The position numbers were made by a program, and so were the translations under genes. The notes under the pieces are model-generated. The model saw nothing but the letters and a program-made list of their open reading frames with translations. It was not told the origin of the DNA and did no database searches. A stretch of DNA of 64,000 nucleotides from positions 1-64,000 of the forward strand of contig NZ_LR734819.1 of NCBI RefSeq assembly GCF_902506655.1, given 5' to 3'. Origin of the DNA: Marinoscillum sp. 108 (GTDB lineage: Bacteria; Bacteroidota; Bacteroidia; Cytophagales; Cyclobacteriaceae). Positions 45,786-54,740 of the stretch are shown one piece after another. Each line of letters begins with the position of its first letter. The stretch's first letter is position 1.

Positions 45786-46426
45786 AGATAGCACTAAGTG
45801 AGATATGGAATTTTTCTGAGTTGATCAGCGCCGACGAGCAGGGCTGGTCTTATAAACTGGTGGCTGGCAGTGTGGTGGTAGCGGATATTTCACAGCAAGT
45901 GCTTGTGGGGCTTAAGAGTGATGAGGAGTACGATACCGAATTGTTACCTTCCATTTTCACCTTTAGAGAAATTCTGTGGCAACCGGATGTGTTTACAGAA
46001 TCGGTCAAAAGTCTTCCGGGTCTTCGGATCCTGAAAGCGCATTGTGAGGATATTATAACCACTTACGAGGAGGGGGGCACAGAGACACAGCTCCTGTATT
46101 CTGCGCTGTTGAAGGGGCTGGCGGCATGCAGTGAAGAGGCGATTGCCTCATTGGAGAGTGAGAGTGTTTCGGTGAAGAAGGCATTGGGCGAGTTCAGAAC
46201 GGCTGCATTTCCTATCGTGAAGTTCTTCATTTTTCATCCTCAGAATAGAGTCGATTACTACAAGGATGCGGTGAACAGGCTGAACTATGCGGTGAAAATA
46301 ATGCTCACACAGTTTCATGGAAAATACACCGAGTTATCCGATCCCTATTGGGAAGTAATCTATAGTCAGCCAAACAAAGAAGTAAAGACTGCCCGGAAAG
46401 CTGTGGAGGAAAAGGAAAAATCTTAG
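45782..46426 (+). CDS. Conserved-looking soluble protein of unknown function
   Basis: 214 residues, no signal peptide or membrane helix. Mostly helical by appearance, with a charged C-terminus (ARKAVEEKEKS). The middle contains FREILWQPDVF and a long helical stretch of alternating Leu, Ala and Glu. No family recognised. The ATG overlaps the stop of the 26-residue frame upstream, and the VTT-domain gene follows after 84 bases. Confidence 0.72.
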   Translation: MKIALSEIWNFSELISADEQGWSYKLVAGSVVVADISQQVLVGLKSDEEYDTELLPSIFTFREILWQPDVFTESVKSLPGLRILKAHCEDIITTYEEGGTETQLLYSALLKGLAACSEEAIASLESESVSVKKALGEFRTAAFPIVKFFIFHPQNRVDYYKDAVNRLNYAVKIMLTQFHGKYTELSDPYWEVIYSQPNKEVKTARKAVEEKEKS

Positions 46427-46510
46427 TTTTGCGGTTAGAATTTCAACAAATCCACAGGGAATCCGTTTTCTGGAGGATACCCAAAGTACACCAAATCTGC
46501 CCAAAGATTT

Positions 46511-47104
46511 ATGCAGCCAGATGAGCAAAGGGAGGCCATGGAGCGTACCCGCTTTTTCTTAAAGAACTTATTCAGGGGAATACTCTGGCTGGCGGCTATC
46601 GTTGGGGGTTATTTCTATTTGAAGGCAAATTATAACTTCTCACTCGAGGGGGTTTTGGGGCCACTATACGATAAGCCCTTTGTTATTTTTGGCATTTTTT
46701 TTACCTCAGAGACCGTTTTTGGCATTATCCCTCCGGAGTTGTTTATGATCTGGTCACTTCGAAATGAGGTGCTCCAACAATATATCCTGAATGTGGCAGG
46801 CCTTTCTGTCCTGTCTTATCTGGCTGGCATCATCGGCTATTACATCGGTTCTCACTTTAGCACCACGCAGCTGTACCGCACCTTACAAAAGAACTATCTG
46901 GCCAAATTTGAAAAGCATGTTAACAAATTCGGAGGGTTTCTGGTTATCGTCGCAGCGCTGACGCCATTGCCATTTGCAGGTATCTGCATGCTGATGGGCG
47001 CTGTGAAATACCGATATCGCAGGTTTCTTTTGATGTCTATGACCCGATTTTTGCGTTTCACGGTCTATGCGATAATCATTTGGGAGGCGAATATATTTCA
47101 GTAG
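46511..47104 (+). CDS. VTT/DedA-like membrane protein
   Basis: 197 residues with about five membrane segments. TSETVFGIIPPELFMIW and FGGFLVIVAALTPLPFAGICMLMGAVKY match the re-entrant loops of the VTT (SNARE-associated/DedA, YqaA) group, which includes lipid scramblases and undecaprenyl-phosphate flippases. Substrate here is not known. It lies 19 bases before hemH and is probably co-transcribed. Confidence 0.75.
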   Translation: MQPDEQREAMERTRFFLKNLFRGILWLAAIVGGYFYLKANYNFSLEGVLGPLYDKPFVIFGIFFTSETVFGIIPPELFMIWSLRNEVLQQYILNVAGLSVLSYLAGIIGYYIGSHFSTTQLYRTLQKNYLAKFEKHVNKFGGFLVIVAALTPLPFAGICMLMGAVKYRYRRFLLMSMTRFLRFTVYAIIIWEANIFQ

Positions 47105-47123
47105 CCAAAACAAGAGCAATTAA

Positions 47124-48134
47124 ATGAAAACAGGAGTTTTGCTGGTAAATCTGGGAACACCGGATTCCACTGAGGTGGGTGATGTAAGAAAATATTTAAG
47201 AGAGTTTTTGACTGATAAGCGGGTGATTGATATCCCGGCTGTTTCGCGCTGGATGTTGGTGAATCTTATCATTGCGCCGTTCAGGGCACCTAAGTCGGCG
47301 GCCGAATACAGGCGACTGTTTACTGAGCGTGGTTCCCCATTGAAGTATTACACAGAAGATCTTCTGGAGCCCCTGAGAAGTATATTGGGGAAAGACTATG
47401 TGGTGGAGTATGCCATGCGCTACCAAAGTCCCTCTATTCAGGTGGGGCTGGATAAATTACGCGAACAGCACGTGGGCAAAATCCATGTCATTCCTTTGTT
47501 TCCCCAGTATGCCTCGGCTTCCACTGGCTCGGTGATTGATAAGGTGATGGAGATCACTAAAACCTGGCAGATTATCCCGGAAATTAAATTCACGTCACAG
47601 TTTCTCGAGGAGGAGAAATTTCTACAGGTCATTGTGAACAAAGGGAAGAAGCGGATGGAAAAGACCGACTATGACCATTTTGTTTTCAGCTACCACGGTT
47701 TACCCGAGCGTCAAATCCTGAAGGGTTCAGTGGGCGAGCAGTGCCAACTAGGCACCTGTTGCAATCAATTTCATGATCGAAACCGGTATTGTTATCGGGC
47801 CCAATGCTACCAGACCACCCGATTGCTGGCGGATAGACTGGGGATTCCCGAAGAAAAATATACCGTTTGTTTTCAGTCCCGTCTGGGCAGAGACCCATGG
47901 ATCAAGCCTTATACTGACCATGTGCTGGAAGACCTGGCTAAAAAGGGTAAAAAGAAAGTACTGGCCTTCTCACCGGCGTTTGTTTCAGATTGTCTGGAGA
48001 CCACAGTGGAAGTAGGAGAAACCTACAAAGAGGACTTCATCAAAGCCGGTGGCGAACAGTGGGATCTGGTAGAAAGCCTGAATGACGATCCTTTGTGGGT
48101 AGAGTGCCTGGCAGATTTGGTTCGCAGCGTCTGA
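47124..48134 (+). CDS. hemH: Ferrochelatase with cysteine-rich insertion
   Basis: 336 residues. MKTGVLLVNLGTPDS, PLFPQYASASTGS and the catalytic His191 in FSYHGLPERQ are diagnostic. It inserts Fe2+ into protoporphyrin IX (or a precursor porphyrin) to form heme. Between residues 207 and 228 there are five cysteines (207, 212, 213, 223, 228), in the region where several bacterial ferrochelatases carry internal cysteines that ligate a [2Fe-2S] cluster; cluster binding here is inference. Ends two bases before the convergent amidase gene. Confidence 0.96.
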   Translation: MKTGVLLVNLGTPDSTEVGDVRKYLREFLTDKRVIDIPAVSRWMLVNLIIAPFRAPKSAAEYRRLFTERGSPLKYYTEDLLEPLRSILGKDYVVEYAMRYQSPSIQVGLDKLREQHVGKIHVIPLFPQYASASTGSVIDKVMEITKTWQIIPEIKFTSQFLEEEKFLQVIVNKGKKRMEKTDYDHFVFSYHGLPERQILKGSVGEQCQLGTCCNQFHDRNRYCYRAQCYQTTRLLADRLGIPEEKYTVCFQSRLGRDPWIKPYTDHVLEDLAKKGKKKVLAFSPAFVSDCLETTVEVGETYKEDFIKAGGEQWDLVESLNDDPLWVECLADLVRSV

Positions 48135-48135
48135 T

Positions 48136-49560
48136 CTACTGAATCAGTAGCATTTGGGAAACCCAGCGCCCATCGGTGTGAATCCTTACGACATACACCC
48201 CCGAGGTTAGATAAGGCAAGGTAATGCCACCTTCAACTTCATTGGTGGCAAAATGTGTTTTGCCCTGAATCCCTATAATTTCAAGGGCTTTGATACTCCC
48301 ATCTGTGGCCACATTCAGAGTGGTCATTGACTTGGCGGGGTTGGGGAATATGCGTGGCTCGGCTAGCACCCTGATGGCGTCCTGAAAGCTCAATGTATCC
48401 GCTGATGCACCCTGGTGACCTATTAGGGCAATATCAAAAACACCTCCATAGTTATATTGTACTTCCCCACCATTTGGCCAGTCTGCAGTAGATGGATTGC
48501 CCCCTTCAAACAACCATGTATAGCTGTCATAACCGTGGCTGGTGTTGGAAACAGTCAGAGATTCACCGGCCTCCAACGTGAGCTCAGAGAGCTCAAAATC
48601 CAGGGCGACCTCACAACTGGAGAGCAGCCCATCTACTTCCGAGCGTAGTGCTGAGAGTTGGTCGTATACATTTCCTCCGGGACAAAGGGTACTGCAGCCA
48701 TCGCGGTGGCCGGCGATGTTTCCGACTTGGCCCAACGGGTGCGCGCTGGACCCGAGGGCATCCAGGTTTTCTTTTTGAAGTTTGAATGCGGCCAGTTGCT
48801 GTAATGTTGCCCACGTGGCATCAGTAGGGAGAGCCGCTTCATAATTTCCCAATAGACAAATACCCATGGTTTGACTATTGCTACCACAGAAGTGCGCGCC
48901 CAGTACGTTATCCTGTTCACCACCGGCAGGGTCGCGACCGGCGTAAAGCGCCCCATTTTGGGCAATGAGATAATTGTATCCGATATCCGACCAGCCATTC
49001 ACCTCGGTATGATAGATGTAGATGTCACGCACTACCTGAGTGTAGTTGGTGTTGGTATTGGAGCCCGCTGCATGATGAATAATCACGTGCTCCACGTCTG
49101 TGAAGGAGCGACTGTAGCTCGGGGCATCCAGGCCATTGCGCCATTCTTCCTGCAGGATGGGGTCCACATTAAAATCACATTCTTCCTGATCAGCTCTCAA
49201 TTTTCTACTGGATGTGGCCGGAGCATTTCCACTATTGATCAGGAAGACAGACCAATCAGGGTCAGCATCCACCTTGGTTACCTCAATCGGTTCAGGCAAT
49301 GAAAGAAAGTAGGTATACGCCGGGGCATCCGGATCCAGTGGTATAGCCATCGCTGTACCATTCACCTCTATTTTCACTGATTGTCCCTGAAAATGGGGGC
49401 TTTTCAGCACGAGAGCAGTGGTGGGTTGGCCGGACAATATCTTTCTGTCTTCTTGGGTATACCTGAAAGCGCCAAGCCTCTGTGTGGGAGGTTGCTTCTG
49501 GGCCAGAAGAGGGAAGTATTGAAAGAAAATGAGTAAAAGTATCGCGTGTTTTCTATGCAC
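48136..49560 (-). CDS. Secreted N-acetylmuramoyl-L-alanine amidase with T9SS sorting domain
   Basis: 474 residues from GTG 49560, overlapping the cysteine desulfurase stop by eight bases; the signal MHRKHAILLLIFFQYFPLLA starts directly there. The Amidase_2/PGRP domain (about 150-310) shows zinc ligands in VIIHHAAG (His162/163), AGHRDG (His285) and STLCPGG (Cys293). A PKD-like domain follows (about 325-405), then a type A T9SS sorting domain (IFPNPAKSMTTLNV to the end). It should be exported and cleave peptidoglycan stem peptides, possibly of other bacteria. Confidence 0.92.
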   Translation of the reverse strand: MHRKHAILLLIFFQYFPLLAQKQPPTQRLGAFRYTQEDRKILSGQPTTALVLKSPHFQGQSVKIEVNGTAMAIPLDPDAPAYTYFLSLPEPIEVTKVDADPDWSVFLINSGNAPATSSRKLRADQEECDFNVDPILQEEWRNGLDAPSYSRSFTDVEHVIIHHAAGSNTNTNYTQVVRDIYIYHTEVNGWSDIGYNYLIAQNGALYAGRDPAGGEQDNVLGAHFCGSNSQTMGICLLGNYEAALPTDATWATLQQLAAFKLQKENLDALGSSAHPLGQVGNIAGHRDGCSTLCPGGNVYDQLSALRSEVDGLLSSCEVALDFELSELTLEAGESLTVSNTSHGYDSYTWLFEGGNPSTADWPNGGEVQYNYGGVFDIALIGHQGASADTLSFQDAIRVLAEPRIFPNPAKSMTTLNVATDGSIKALEIIGIQGKTHFATNEVEGGITLPYLTSGVYVVRIHTDGRWVSQMLLIQ

Positions 49561-50695
49561 TGACAGTGAGGATTTCGTTCAGTTTACCTATAACGTAATC
49601 TACGTCTGCTTTGGTATTGAATCTACTGAATGAAAACCGGATAGCTCCTCGCTGCGGATCAGATCCGATGGCTGTGAGTACGTGCGAGCCAATGTTGGAA
49701 CCACTGCTACAGGCACTTCCTCCCGAGGCAGAAATTCCGTTGATGTCCAGGTTGAAAAGGAGCATGTCATTGTCTTCACTTGGAGGCAGGCTCACACTCA
49801 GTACAGTATACAAGCTGTTTTCCAAATCGTCAGAGGTGCCATTGAATGATACGCCTTCTATGTGCAGTTTGAGCTGCTCTATCATGTAAGACTTCACCGA
49901 TTCTATTTGCTTTTTATGGTCATCCATATGAGCGTAGGCCAACTCCAGTGCCTTGGCCAGGCCAATGATTCCATAGACGTTTTCTGTGCCTCCGCGCATG
50001 TTGCGTTCCTGGGCTCCTCCATGAATAAAGGGTTGTATTCTTTTTTCATGATTGACATAAAGGAACCCCACGCCTTTAGGCCCATGAAATTTATGTGCCG
50101 ATCCCACTACAAAATTGGCTTTCAACTGCTGTAGGTCGTGACGGAAGTGCGCCATGGACTGCACGGTGTCTGTATGAAAAACTGACCCATAGGCCTTGCT
50201 CATTTCAGCGATGGCATGAATGTCGTTCATCGTACCAATTTCATTATTGGCGTGCATGAGCGTGATGAGGGTGTTCGGGTCTTTTTTGAGGAGCTGTTCT
50301 ATTTGATCGAGGCTGATTTGACCTTTCTCATCCACATCCAACAGGTGCAGATTGACGTTGCCTTTTTTGGCCAGCATTTCTACAGTGTGCAGTACGGCAT
50401 GATGCTCCAGCGGTGTGGTGATGATGTTTTTTACCCCGTAATCTTCTATGGTACAGCGAATGGCCGTATTGTCAGCCTCGGTACCTCCCGAAGTGAAAAA
50501 GATTTCTGACGGAGAGGTGTTGAGGAGGTCAGCCACTTTTTTTCGAGATTTCTCTATGGCAGATCTCACCTGCCGTCCATGCCAGTGGATAGAGGACGGA
50601 TTGCCGTAATACTCCAGCATATATGGCTTCATTTCTTCAAATACAGCCTCGTCAAGAGGGGTGGTAGCCGCATTATCAAAATATACTTTTTTCAT
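49553..50695 (-). CDS. Cysteine desulfurase (IscS/NifS family)
   Basis: 380 residues. YFDNAATTPL (5-14), the PLP lysine Lys202 in GSAHKFHGPKG and the persulfide-forming Cys329 in ASGGSACSSGS (group I loop). It removes sulfur from cysteine for Fe-S clusters and thiolated tRNA. No iscU, sufU or other cluster genes adjoin; its neighbour is a secreted amidase, so it may be one of several desulfurases in the genome. Divergent from a NUDIX gene. Confidence 0.94.
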   Translation of the reverse strand: MKKVYFDNAATTPLDEAVFEEMKPYMLEYYGNPSSIHWHGRQVRSAIEKSRKKVADLLNTSPSEIFFTSGGTEADNTAIRCTIEDYGVKNIITTPLEHHAVLHTVEMLAKKGNVNLHLLDVDEKGQISLDQIEQLLKKDPNTLITLMHANNEIGTMNDIHAIAEMSKAYGSVFHTDTVQSMAHFRHDLQQLKANFVVGSAHKFHGPKGVGFLYVNHEKRIQPFIHGGAQERNMRGGTENVYGIIGLAKALELAYAHMDDHKKQIESVKSYMIEQLKLHIEGVSFNGTSDDLENSLYTVLSVSLPPSEDNDMLLFNLDINGISASGGSACSSGSNIGSHVLTAIGSDPQRGAIRFSFSRFNTKADVDYVIGKLNEILTVSA

Positions 50696-50734
50696 TTCGG
50701 GGACGTGTGTTAACTATGCAAAGCACAAAATTAA

Positions 50735-50745
50735 GCATATTATGC
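50735..50745. promoter_or_regulatory. Inverted repeat GCATA-T-TATGC between desulfurase and NUDIX genes
   Basis: Short perfect inverted repeat in the divergent gap, 25 bases before the NUDIX start. Function unknown. Confidence 0.25.
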
Positions 50746-50769
50746 ATGAGACCGACAACATCTATGGAC

Positions 50770-51381
50770 ATGAATAAGCAGGTACTGGAATATTTGAAAA
50801 GGGTGCAGTCATTGGCCAAAACAGGTTTGACTTATGCGGAAGATGCTTATGACCGTGAGCGCTATGAGGAACTGAAGGAGAGCACCAACAATTTGCTGAG
50901 TGCGCTTGTGGGTGTGGAGGTTGAGCGCATCGTTGCTCAGTTTGAAAACCTCGACGATTACCCCACTCCAAAAGTGGATGTGCGTGGGGTGATTTTGAAG
51001 GAGGGAAAAATATTATTGATCCGTGAAAAAACCGATGGAAAATGGGCCATGCCCGGGGGGTGGGCAGACAATGGCTACTCACCGTCAGAGAATATCGTGA
51101 AGGAAGTATGGGAGGAGTCTGGTCTCAGAGTAAGGCCCGAGCGCTTGATGGCCGTGTGGGATAAGCGGAAGCATGATCATCCGGCCGATGTACACAGCGT
51201 TTACAAACTCAATTTTCTTTGTATAGAGGAGGGCGGAGCACTCAATCCGGGCCATGAAACCATAGGCGCAGCGTATTTCCCCATCGATCAACTACCAGAA
51301 CTATCGCTGATGCGAAATACATCCGCTCAGATTCAGAAGCTTTATGAACTGGCCCTTTCGGGAGGAGTTGATTTCGACTGA
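50770..51381 (+). CDS. NUDIX hydrolase with N-terminal helical domain
   Basis: 203 residues from ATG 50770 (ATG 50764 adds two residues; the GTG at 50707 extends into the promoter gap). The first 65 residues, KQVLEYLKRVQSLAKTGLTY onward, form the helical domain found before NUDIX folds of the YjhB / ADP-ribose pyrophosphatase group. The NUDIX box is GGWADNGYSPSENIVKEVWEESG (about 96-118), with the variant WEESG ending. Likely cleaves a nucleoside diphosphate linked to another group. Confidence 0.88.
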   Translation: MNKQVLEYLKRVQSLAKTGLTYAEDAYDRERYEELKESTNNLLSALVGVEVERIVAQFENLDDYPTPKVDVRGVILKEGKILLIREKTDGKWAMPGGWADNGYSPSENIVKEVWEESGLRVRPERLMAVWDKRKHDHPADVHSVYKLNFLCIEEGGALNPGHETIGAAYFPIDQLPELSLMRNTSAQIQKLYELALSGGVDFD

Positions 51382-51408
51382 AATCAGTGATGAGGGAGGT
51401 TCGAAATA

Positions 51409-51439
51409 TTTGACTTTGAGGACAGAAACCTTAGCTTTA
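51409..51439 (+). promoter_or_regulatory. Promoter of the beta-barrel gene
   Basis: TTTG at 51409-51412, a 19-base spacer and TAGCTTTA (seven of eight matches to TAnnTTTG) at 51432-51439, placing transcription about 25 bases before the ATG at 51470. Confidence 0.5.
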
Positions 51440-51469
51440 AGTTATGTGCAAGCATACGAATCTGACAGC

Positions 51470-52132
51470 ATGGTGTCATTTGCCAAAATAGCAGGCGGCC
51501 TTTGGCTGATTTTTTATCTTCTTCATCCAGCAGAAGGACAAGGTTTGATTGGCTTGAAGTCAGGATTCAATTTAGCCGCAGTATCTGATGGGGGTGAACC
51601 TTCTCGGCTTGGTCCAGGATATGATTTGAGACTCTTTACATCTCAGGGAATATTTCGAGGAGAGGTTGATATAAGATATGATCTTGGTTACTCGGTGGTA
51701 AATATTAGCCAGAAAGTGGCTAGAGAGGACATGCGGCATACTTATGAGCTTCAGCTGAACTACCTGGCCCACTCCTTGACCATTGGTAAGAAAATTGGCT
51801 CCCTGGGCGCCCGGCTGGGATTGGAACATGCTTTTCTAGTATCCGGATCAAGCGTCTTTAAGAGGGACTCCTATGTGATAAGGAACGAACAATTGGATGG
51901 ATACAACAGGCATAATTGGAGTGCTTTGATGACTGTGTTTTATCACCATGAGCGTTGGCTTTTCGAGTTGGCATATTACCATGGCTTTCGGGATCTGATA
52001 AGCCCCGGAACCCACCCCTTGAGTGCTTTTCAAGGGCTGGATGAGTTACACAGGTTGGAGTTTTCCGTTGGGTTTGTGATGTTCAAAAAATCAGTTGATG
52101 AACACCAAACTAGCTTGAAATCAACTCTTTAA
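51470..52132 (+). CDS. Outer-membrane beta-barrel-like protein
   Basis: 220 residues. The frame is open from 51344, overlapping the NUDIX gene, but ATG 51470 gives a normal signal peptide (FAKIAGGLWLIFYLLHPAEGQG) and lies 30 bases past a good promoter. The mature part has alternating strands (GLIGLKSGFNLAAV, IFRGEVDIRYDLGYSVV) typical of small porin-like barrels. Function unknown. The last 23 bases overlap glmM on the other strand. Confidence 0.75.
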   Translation: MVSFAKIAGGLWLIFYLLHPAEGQGLIGLKSGFNLAAVSDGGEPSRLGPGYDLRLFTSQGIFRGEVDIRYDLGYSVVNISQKVAREDMRHTYELQLNYLAHSLTIGKKIGSLGARLGLEHAFLVSGSSVFKRDSYVIRNEQLDGYNRHNWSALMTVFYHHERWLFELAYYHGFRDLISPGTHPLSAFQGLDELHRLEFSVGFVMFKKSVDEHQTSLKSTL

Positions 52133-53492
52133 TGTCCATCATGAGTTTTTGTGCCAGGTGATCGGCCGTTGATTGGCTATCAGACTCAGCATAGATTCGG
52201 ATTATGGGTTCGGTATTGGATTTTCTCAGGTGTACCCACTCATTGTCAAACTCTATTTTCAGGCCATCTATGGTCGAAAACTTGTTTTTGGCATACTTCA
52301 GCTGGAGGTTCTCCAACACACTGTCCAAATCCAAATTGGCATCCAGCTCAATCTTATTTTTGGAGATGTGATAGCTTGGATAAGTAGCCCTTAGCATGGA
52401 GGTGCTTTTGCCAAACTCAGCAAGGTGTGAGAGAAACAAAGCGATCCCTACCAGGGCGTCGCGGCCATAGTGCAACTCGGGCAAGATGACGCCACCATTT
52501 CCTTCTCCACCTATTACGGCGTTGGTTTCTTTCATAGCGGTGACCACATTCACTTCTCCCACTGCTGCGGCTTTGTAGGTGTTTCCATGTTTTTCCGTCA
52601 CATCCTGCAGGGCCCGGGTGGAAGAGAGATTTGAAACCGTATTTCCGCTTTTCTTACCCAGCACATAATCTGCAATGGACACGAGCGTATATTCTTCACC
52701 AAATGGAACCCCATCTTCGCAAACCATGACCAGTCTGTCTACGTCTGGATCCACCACAAAACCAAGGTCAAAATCACCACTGGTGATTTCATTGCAGATT
52801 TGTGTGATGTTTTCCGGAAGTGGCTCGGGGTTGTGTGGAAAGATGCCATTGGGCTCGCAGAAGAGTTCTGTTACCTCTACTCCCAGCTTGCGGAGGAGCT
52901 TAGGTACCGCAATGCCTCCGGTGCTATTCACCCCGTCTACCACTACTTTGAATCCTTTTTCGCGAATGGCTTCAACATTGACCAGGTCAAGTTTTAAAAT
53001 CTGCTCGATGTGCCAGTCGATGTAGTCGTCTTTGGTCTCTACGGTACCAAATTTCTTTGGGTCCATAAAAAGCAGGTCCGGTGAATCGGCCCATGCCAGC
53101 ACTTTTTGGCCATCAGCAGCTGTGATGAACTCCCCGTTTTCGTTGAGGAGCTTCAGTGCATTCCACCCGGACGGGTTGTGGCTGGCGGTGAGAATGATAC
53201 CACCCTGAGCTTTTTCATTGACCACAGCCATTTCTACTGTGGGGGTAGTGGAAAGCCCCAGGTCTACGACATCTATGCCCTGCGCACGTAGGGTATTCTC
53301 TACGATGGCCGTGAAGATCACTCCCGAAGGTCTCGCATCTCTTCCGATCACCACTTTGGGCTGATCGTGTGTTTCTTTGATCCACATCCCAAAGCCGGCT
53401 GTGAACTTGGCAACATCTATTGGAGTGAGCGTTTCGCCCACTTTTCCGCCTACCGTGCCTCGCAGCCCGGCAATTGATTTAATTAGTGACAA
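52110..53492 (-). CDS. glmM: Phosphoglucosamine mutase
   Basis: 460 residues of the phosphohexomutase family: phosphoserine Ser104 in LTASHNPSGW, metal loop DPDVDR (Asp248, 250, 252), sugar loop GGEGNGG and phosphate loop LRKSNTEPIIR. Converts glucosamine-6-P to glucosamine-1-P for peptidoglycan and LPS. The start is TTG 53492; no ATG precedes the conserved SLIKSIAGLRGTVGG, and a perfect -7 element lies 23 bases upstream. Confidence 0.93.
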   Translation of the reverse strand: MSLIKSIAGLRGTVGGKVGETLTPIDVAKFTAGFGMWIKETHDQPKVVIGRDARPSGVIFTAIVENTLRAQGIDVVDLGLSTTPTVEMAVVNEKAQGGIILTASHNPSGWNALKLLNENGEFITAADGQKVLAWADSPDLLFMDPKKFGTVETKDDYIDWHIEQILKLDLVNVEAIREKGFKVVVDGVNSTGGIAVPKLLRKLGVEVTELFCEPNGIFPHNPEPLPENITQICNEITSGDFDLGFVVDPDVDRLVMVCEDGVPFGEEYTLVSIADYVLGKKSGNTVSNLSSTRALQDVTEKHGNTYKAAAVGEVNVVTAMKETNAVIGGEGNGGVILPELHYGRDALVGIALFLSHLAEFGKSTSMLRATYPSYHISKNKIELDANLDLDSVLENLQLKYAKNKFSTIDGLKIEFDNEWVHLRKSNTEPIIRIYAESDSQSTADHLAQKLMMDIKELISS

Positions 53493-53514
53493 TATGATTC
53501 TTTTGGTGACAGTA

Positions 53515-53522
53515 CAAAGTTA
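53515..53522 (-). promoter_or_regulatory. -7 element (TAACTTTG) of glmM
   Basis: Perfect TAnnTTTG on the minus strand, 23 bases before the TTG start of glmM. No clear -33 TTTG at the usual distance. Confidence 0.4.
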
Positions 53523-53592
53523 GAAAAGCAGACTTTGCTGTCGGTTAGACATGTGATTAAATAAAAATAGTCAAATGGAAATTCGGTGCAGT

Positions 53593-53823
53593 TTAGTTGA
53601 ATTTAGCCATGAGTTTGTTGACCTCAGAGTCCGGGTTTCCGCAGTTCTCATCCCCACTCATCGTTTTGCCGCAGTAGCCACAGGTGGCACCTTCTTTATT
53701 CAAAAAAGGGCTCTGGGAGGCACAGGTTCCTTTGAACTCGCCATTTTTTTTGAATATCAGTCTTACTGACATCAAGATGAAGAATATTGCGATAAATCCA
53801 ATTCCTAGTAATACGGTAGCCAT
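53593..53823 (-). CDS. Small membrane-anchored four-cysteine protein, NqrM-like
   Basis: 76 residues: one membrane helix (about 3-24), a basic stop (KK), then a soluble tail with Cys34, Cys48, Cys51 and Cys61 (KGTCAS, TCGYCGK, ENCGNP). The layout of an N-terminal helix followed by KG-[ST]-C and further cysteines resembles NqrM (DUF539), which delivers iron to the Na+-translocating NADH:quinone reductase, but the match is partial and no nqr genes are here. Metal binding is inference. A perfect TAATTTTG lies 18 bases upstream. Confidence 0.72.
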   Translation of the reverse strand: MATVLLGIGFIAIFFILMSVRLIFKKNGEFKGTCASQSPFLNKEGATCGYCGKTMSGDENCGNPDSEVNKLMAKFN

Positions 53824-53840
53824 GAGGTTACAATTTGATG

Positions 53841-53848
53841 CAAAATTA
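53841..53848 (-). promoter_or_regulatory. -7 element (TAATTTTG) of the four-cysteine protein gene
   Basis: Perfect TAnnTTTG on the minus strand, 18 bases before the ATG at 53823. Confidence 0.45.
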
Positions 53849-53905
53849 AAGAATATTTGTAATCTTGTTTGTCTACAACACGCTTAGTTCCTTAAAGATT
53901 TCCAC

Positions 53906-54721
53906 ATGTCCAGACAATTGTCAAAACCAGACCCCAGACGGGCCGAAAAACTCGTAGCCTTTGACCGCCTGCTTACCATTATGGACGAGCTGCGCGAAAA
54001 CTGCCCCTGGGATAAGAAGCAAACCATGGAGACCCTTCGCCACCTCACCATTGAGGAGACTTATGAGTTGGGTGATGCCATTTTGGAGAATGATCTGGAG
54101 GAGGTGAAAAAGGAACTGGGCGATCTGATGCTTCATATGGTGTTCTACGCCAAAATTGGCGCAGAAAAAGAGGCCTTTGACATTACCGATGTGCTCAATG
54201 GGATCTGTGACAAGCTGGTTCATCGACATCCGCACATCTATGGTGATGTGGAGGCAAAAGATGAGCAGGCCGTGAAGGAAAACTGGGAGAAGATCAAACT
54301 CAAGGAGAAAGGGAACAAGTCTGTTTTGGGAGGAGTACCTCCATCATTGCCAGCCATGGTGAAAGCCATGAGGATTCAGGAAAAGGCACGTGGCGCAGGG
54401 TTTGACTGGGATAAGAAAGAGCAGGTATGGGAAAAGGTAGAAGAGGAAATGCAGGAGTTCAAGGAGGAATTTAACATTGCTGATGAACAAAAGATCAATC
54501 GTGAGCGGGCTCAAAATGAATTTGGTGATTTGCTGTTTTCTCTGATCAATTATTCGCGGTTCATAGACATTAATCCTGAGGAGGCCTTGGAGCGAACGAA
54601 TAAGAAGTTTATTAAGCGGTTCAATTATCTGGAGTCTGAATCAGGAAAAGACGGCAAAACCTTGAGTGAAATGACGCTGGATGAAATGGATGCCTACTGG
54701 AACCGCGCCAAGGAACTATAA
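53906..54721 (+). CDS. mazG: Nucleoside triphosphate pyrophosphohydrolase MazG
   Basis: 271 residues with two MazG helical domains. The first has CPWDKKQTMETLRHLTIEETYEL and KKELGDLMLHMVFYA, giving the EExxE and ExxD magnesium sites; the second repeats the pattern more loosely (VEEEMQEFKEEF, NEFGDLLFSLINYSRF). It hydrolyses non-canonical and excess NTPs to NMP and pyrophosphate, and in E. coli lowers ppGpp. Monocistronic by appearance. Confidence 0.95.
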   Translation: MSRQLSKPDPRRAEKLVAFDRLLTIMDELRENCPWDKKQTMETLRHLTIEETYELGDAILENDLEEVKKELGDLMLHMVFYAKIGAEKEAFDITDVLNGICDKLVHRHPHIYGDVEAKDEQAVKENWEKIKLKEKGNKSVLGGVPPSLPAMVKAMRIQEKARGAGFDWDKKEQVWEKVEEEMQEFKEEFNIADEQKINRERAQNEFGDLLFSLINYSRFIDINPEEALERTNKKFIKRFNYLESESGKDGKTLSEMTLDEMDAYWNRAKEL

Positions 54722-54740
54722 GTTTAAAGCGAGGCAATTT

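Noticed and set aside
51344-51469. Longer start for the beta-barrel protein inside the NUDIX gene
   Set aside because: The extension hides the signal peptide and lies upstream of the recognised promoter.
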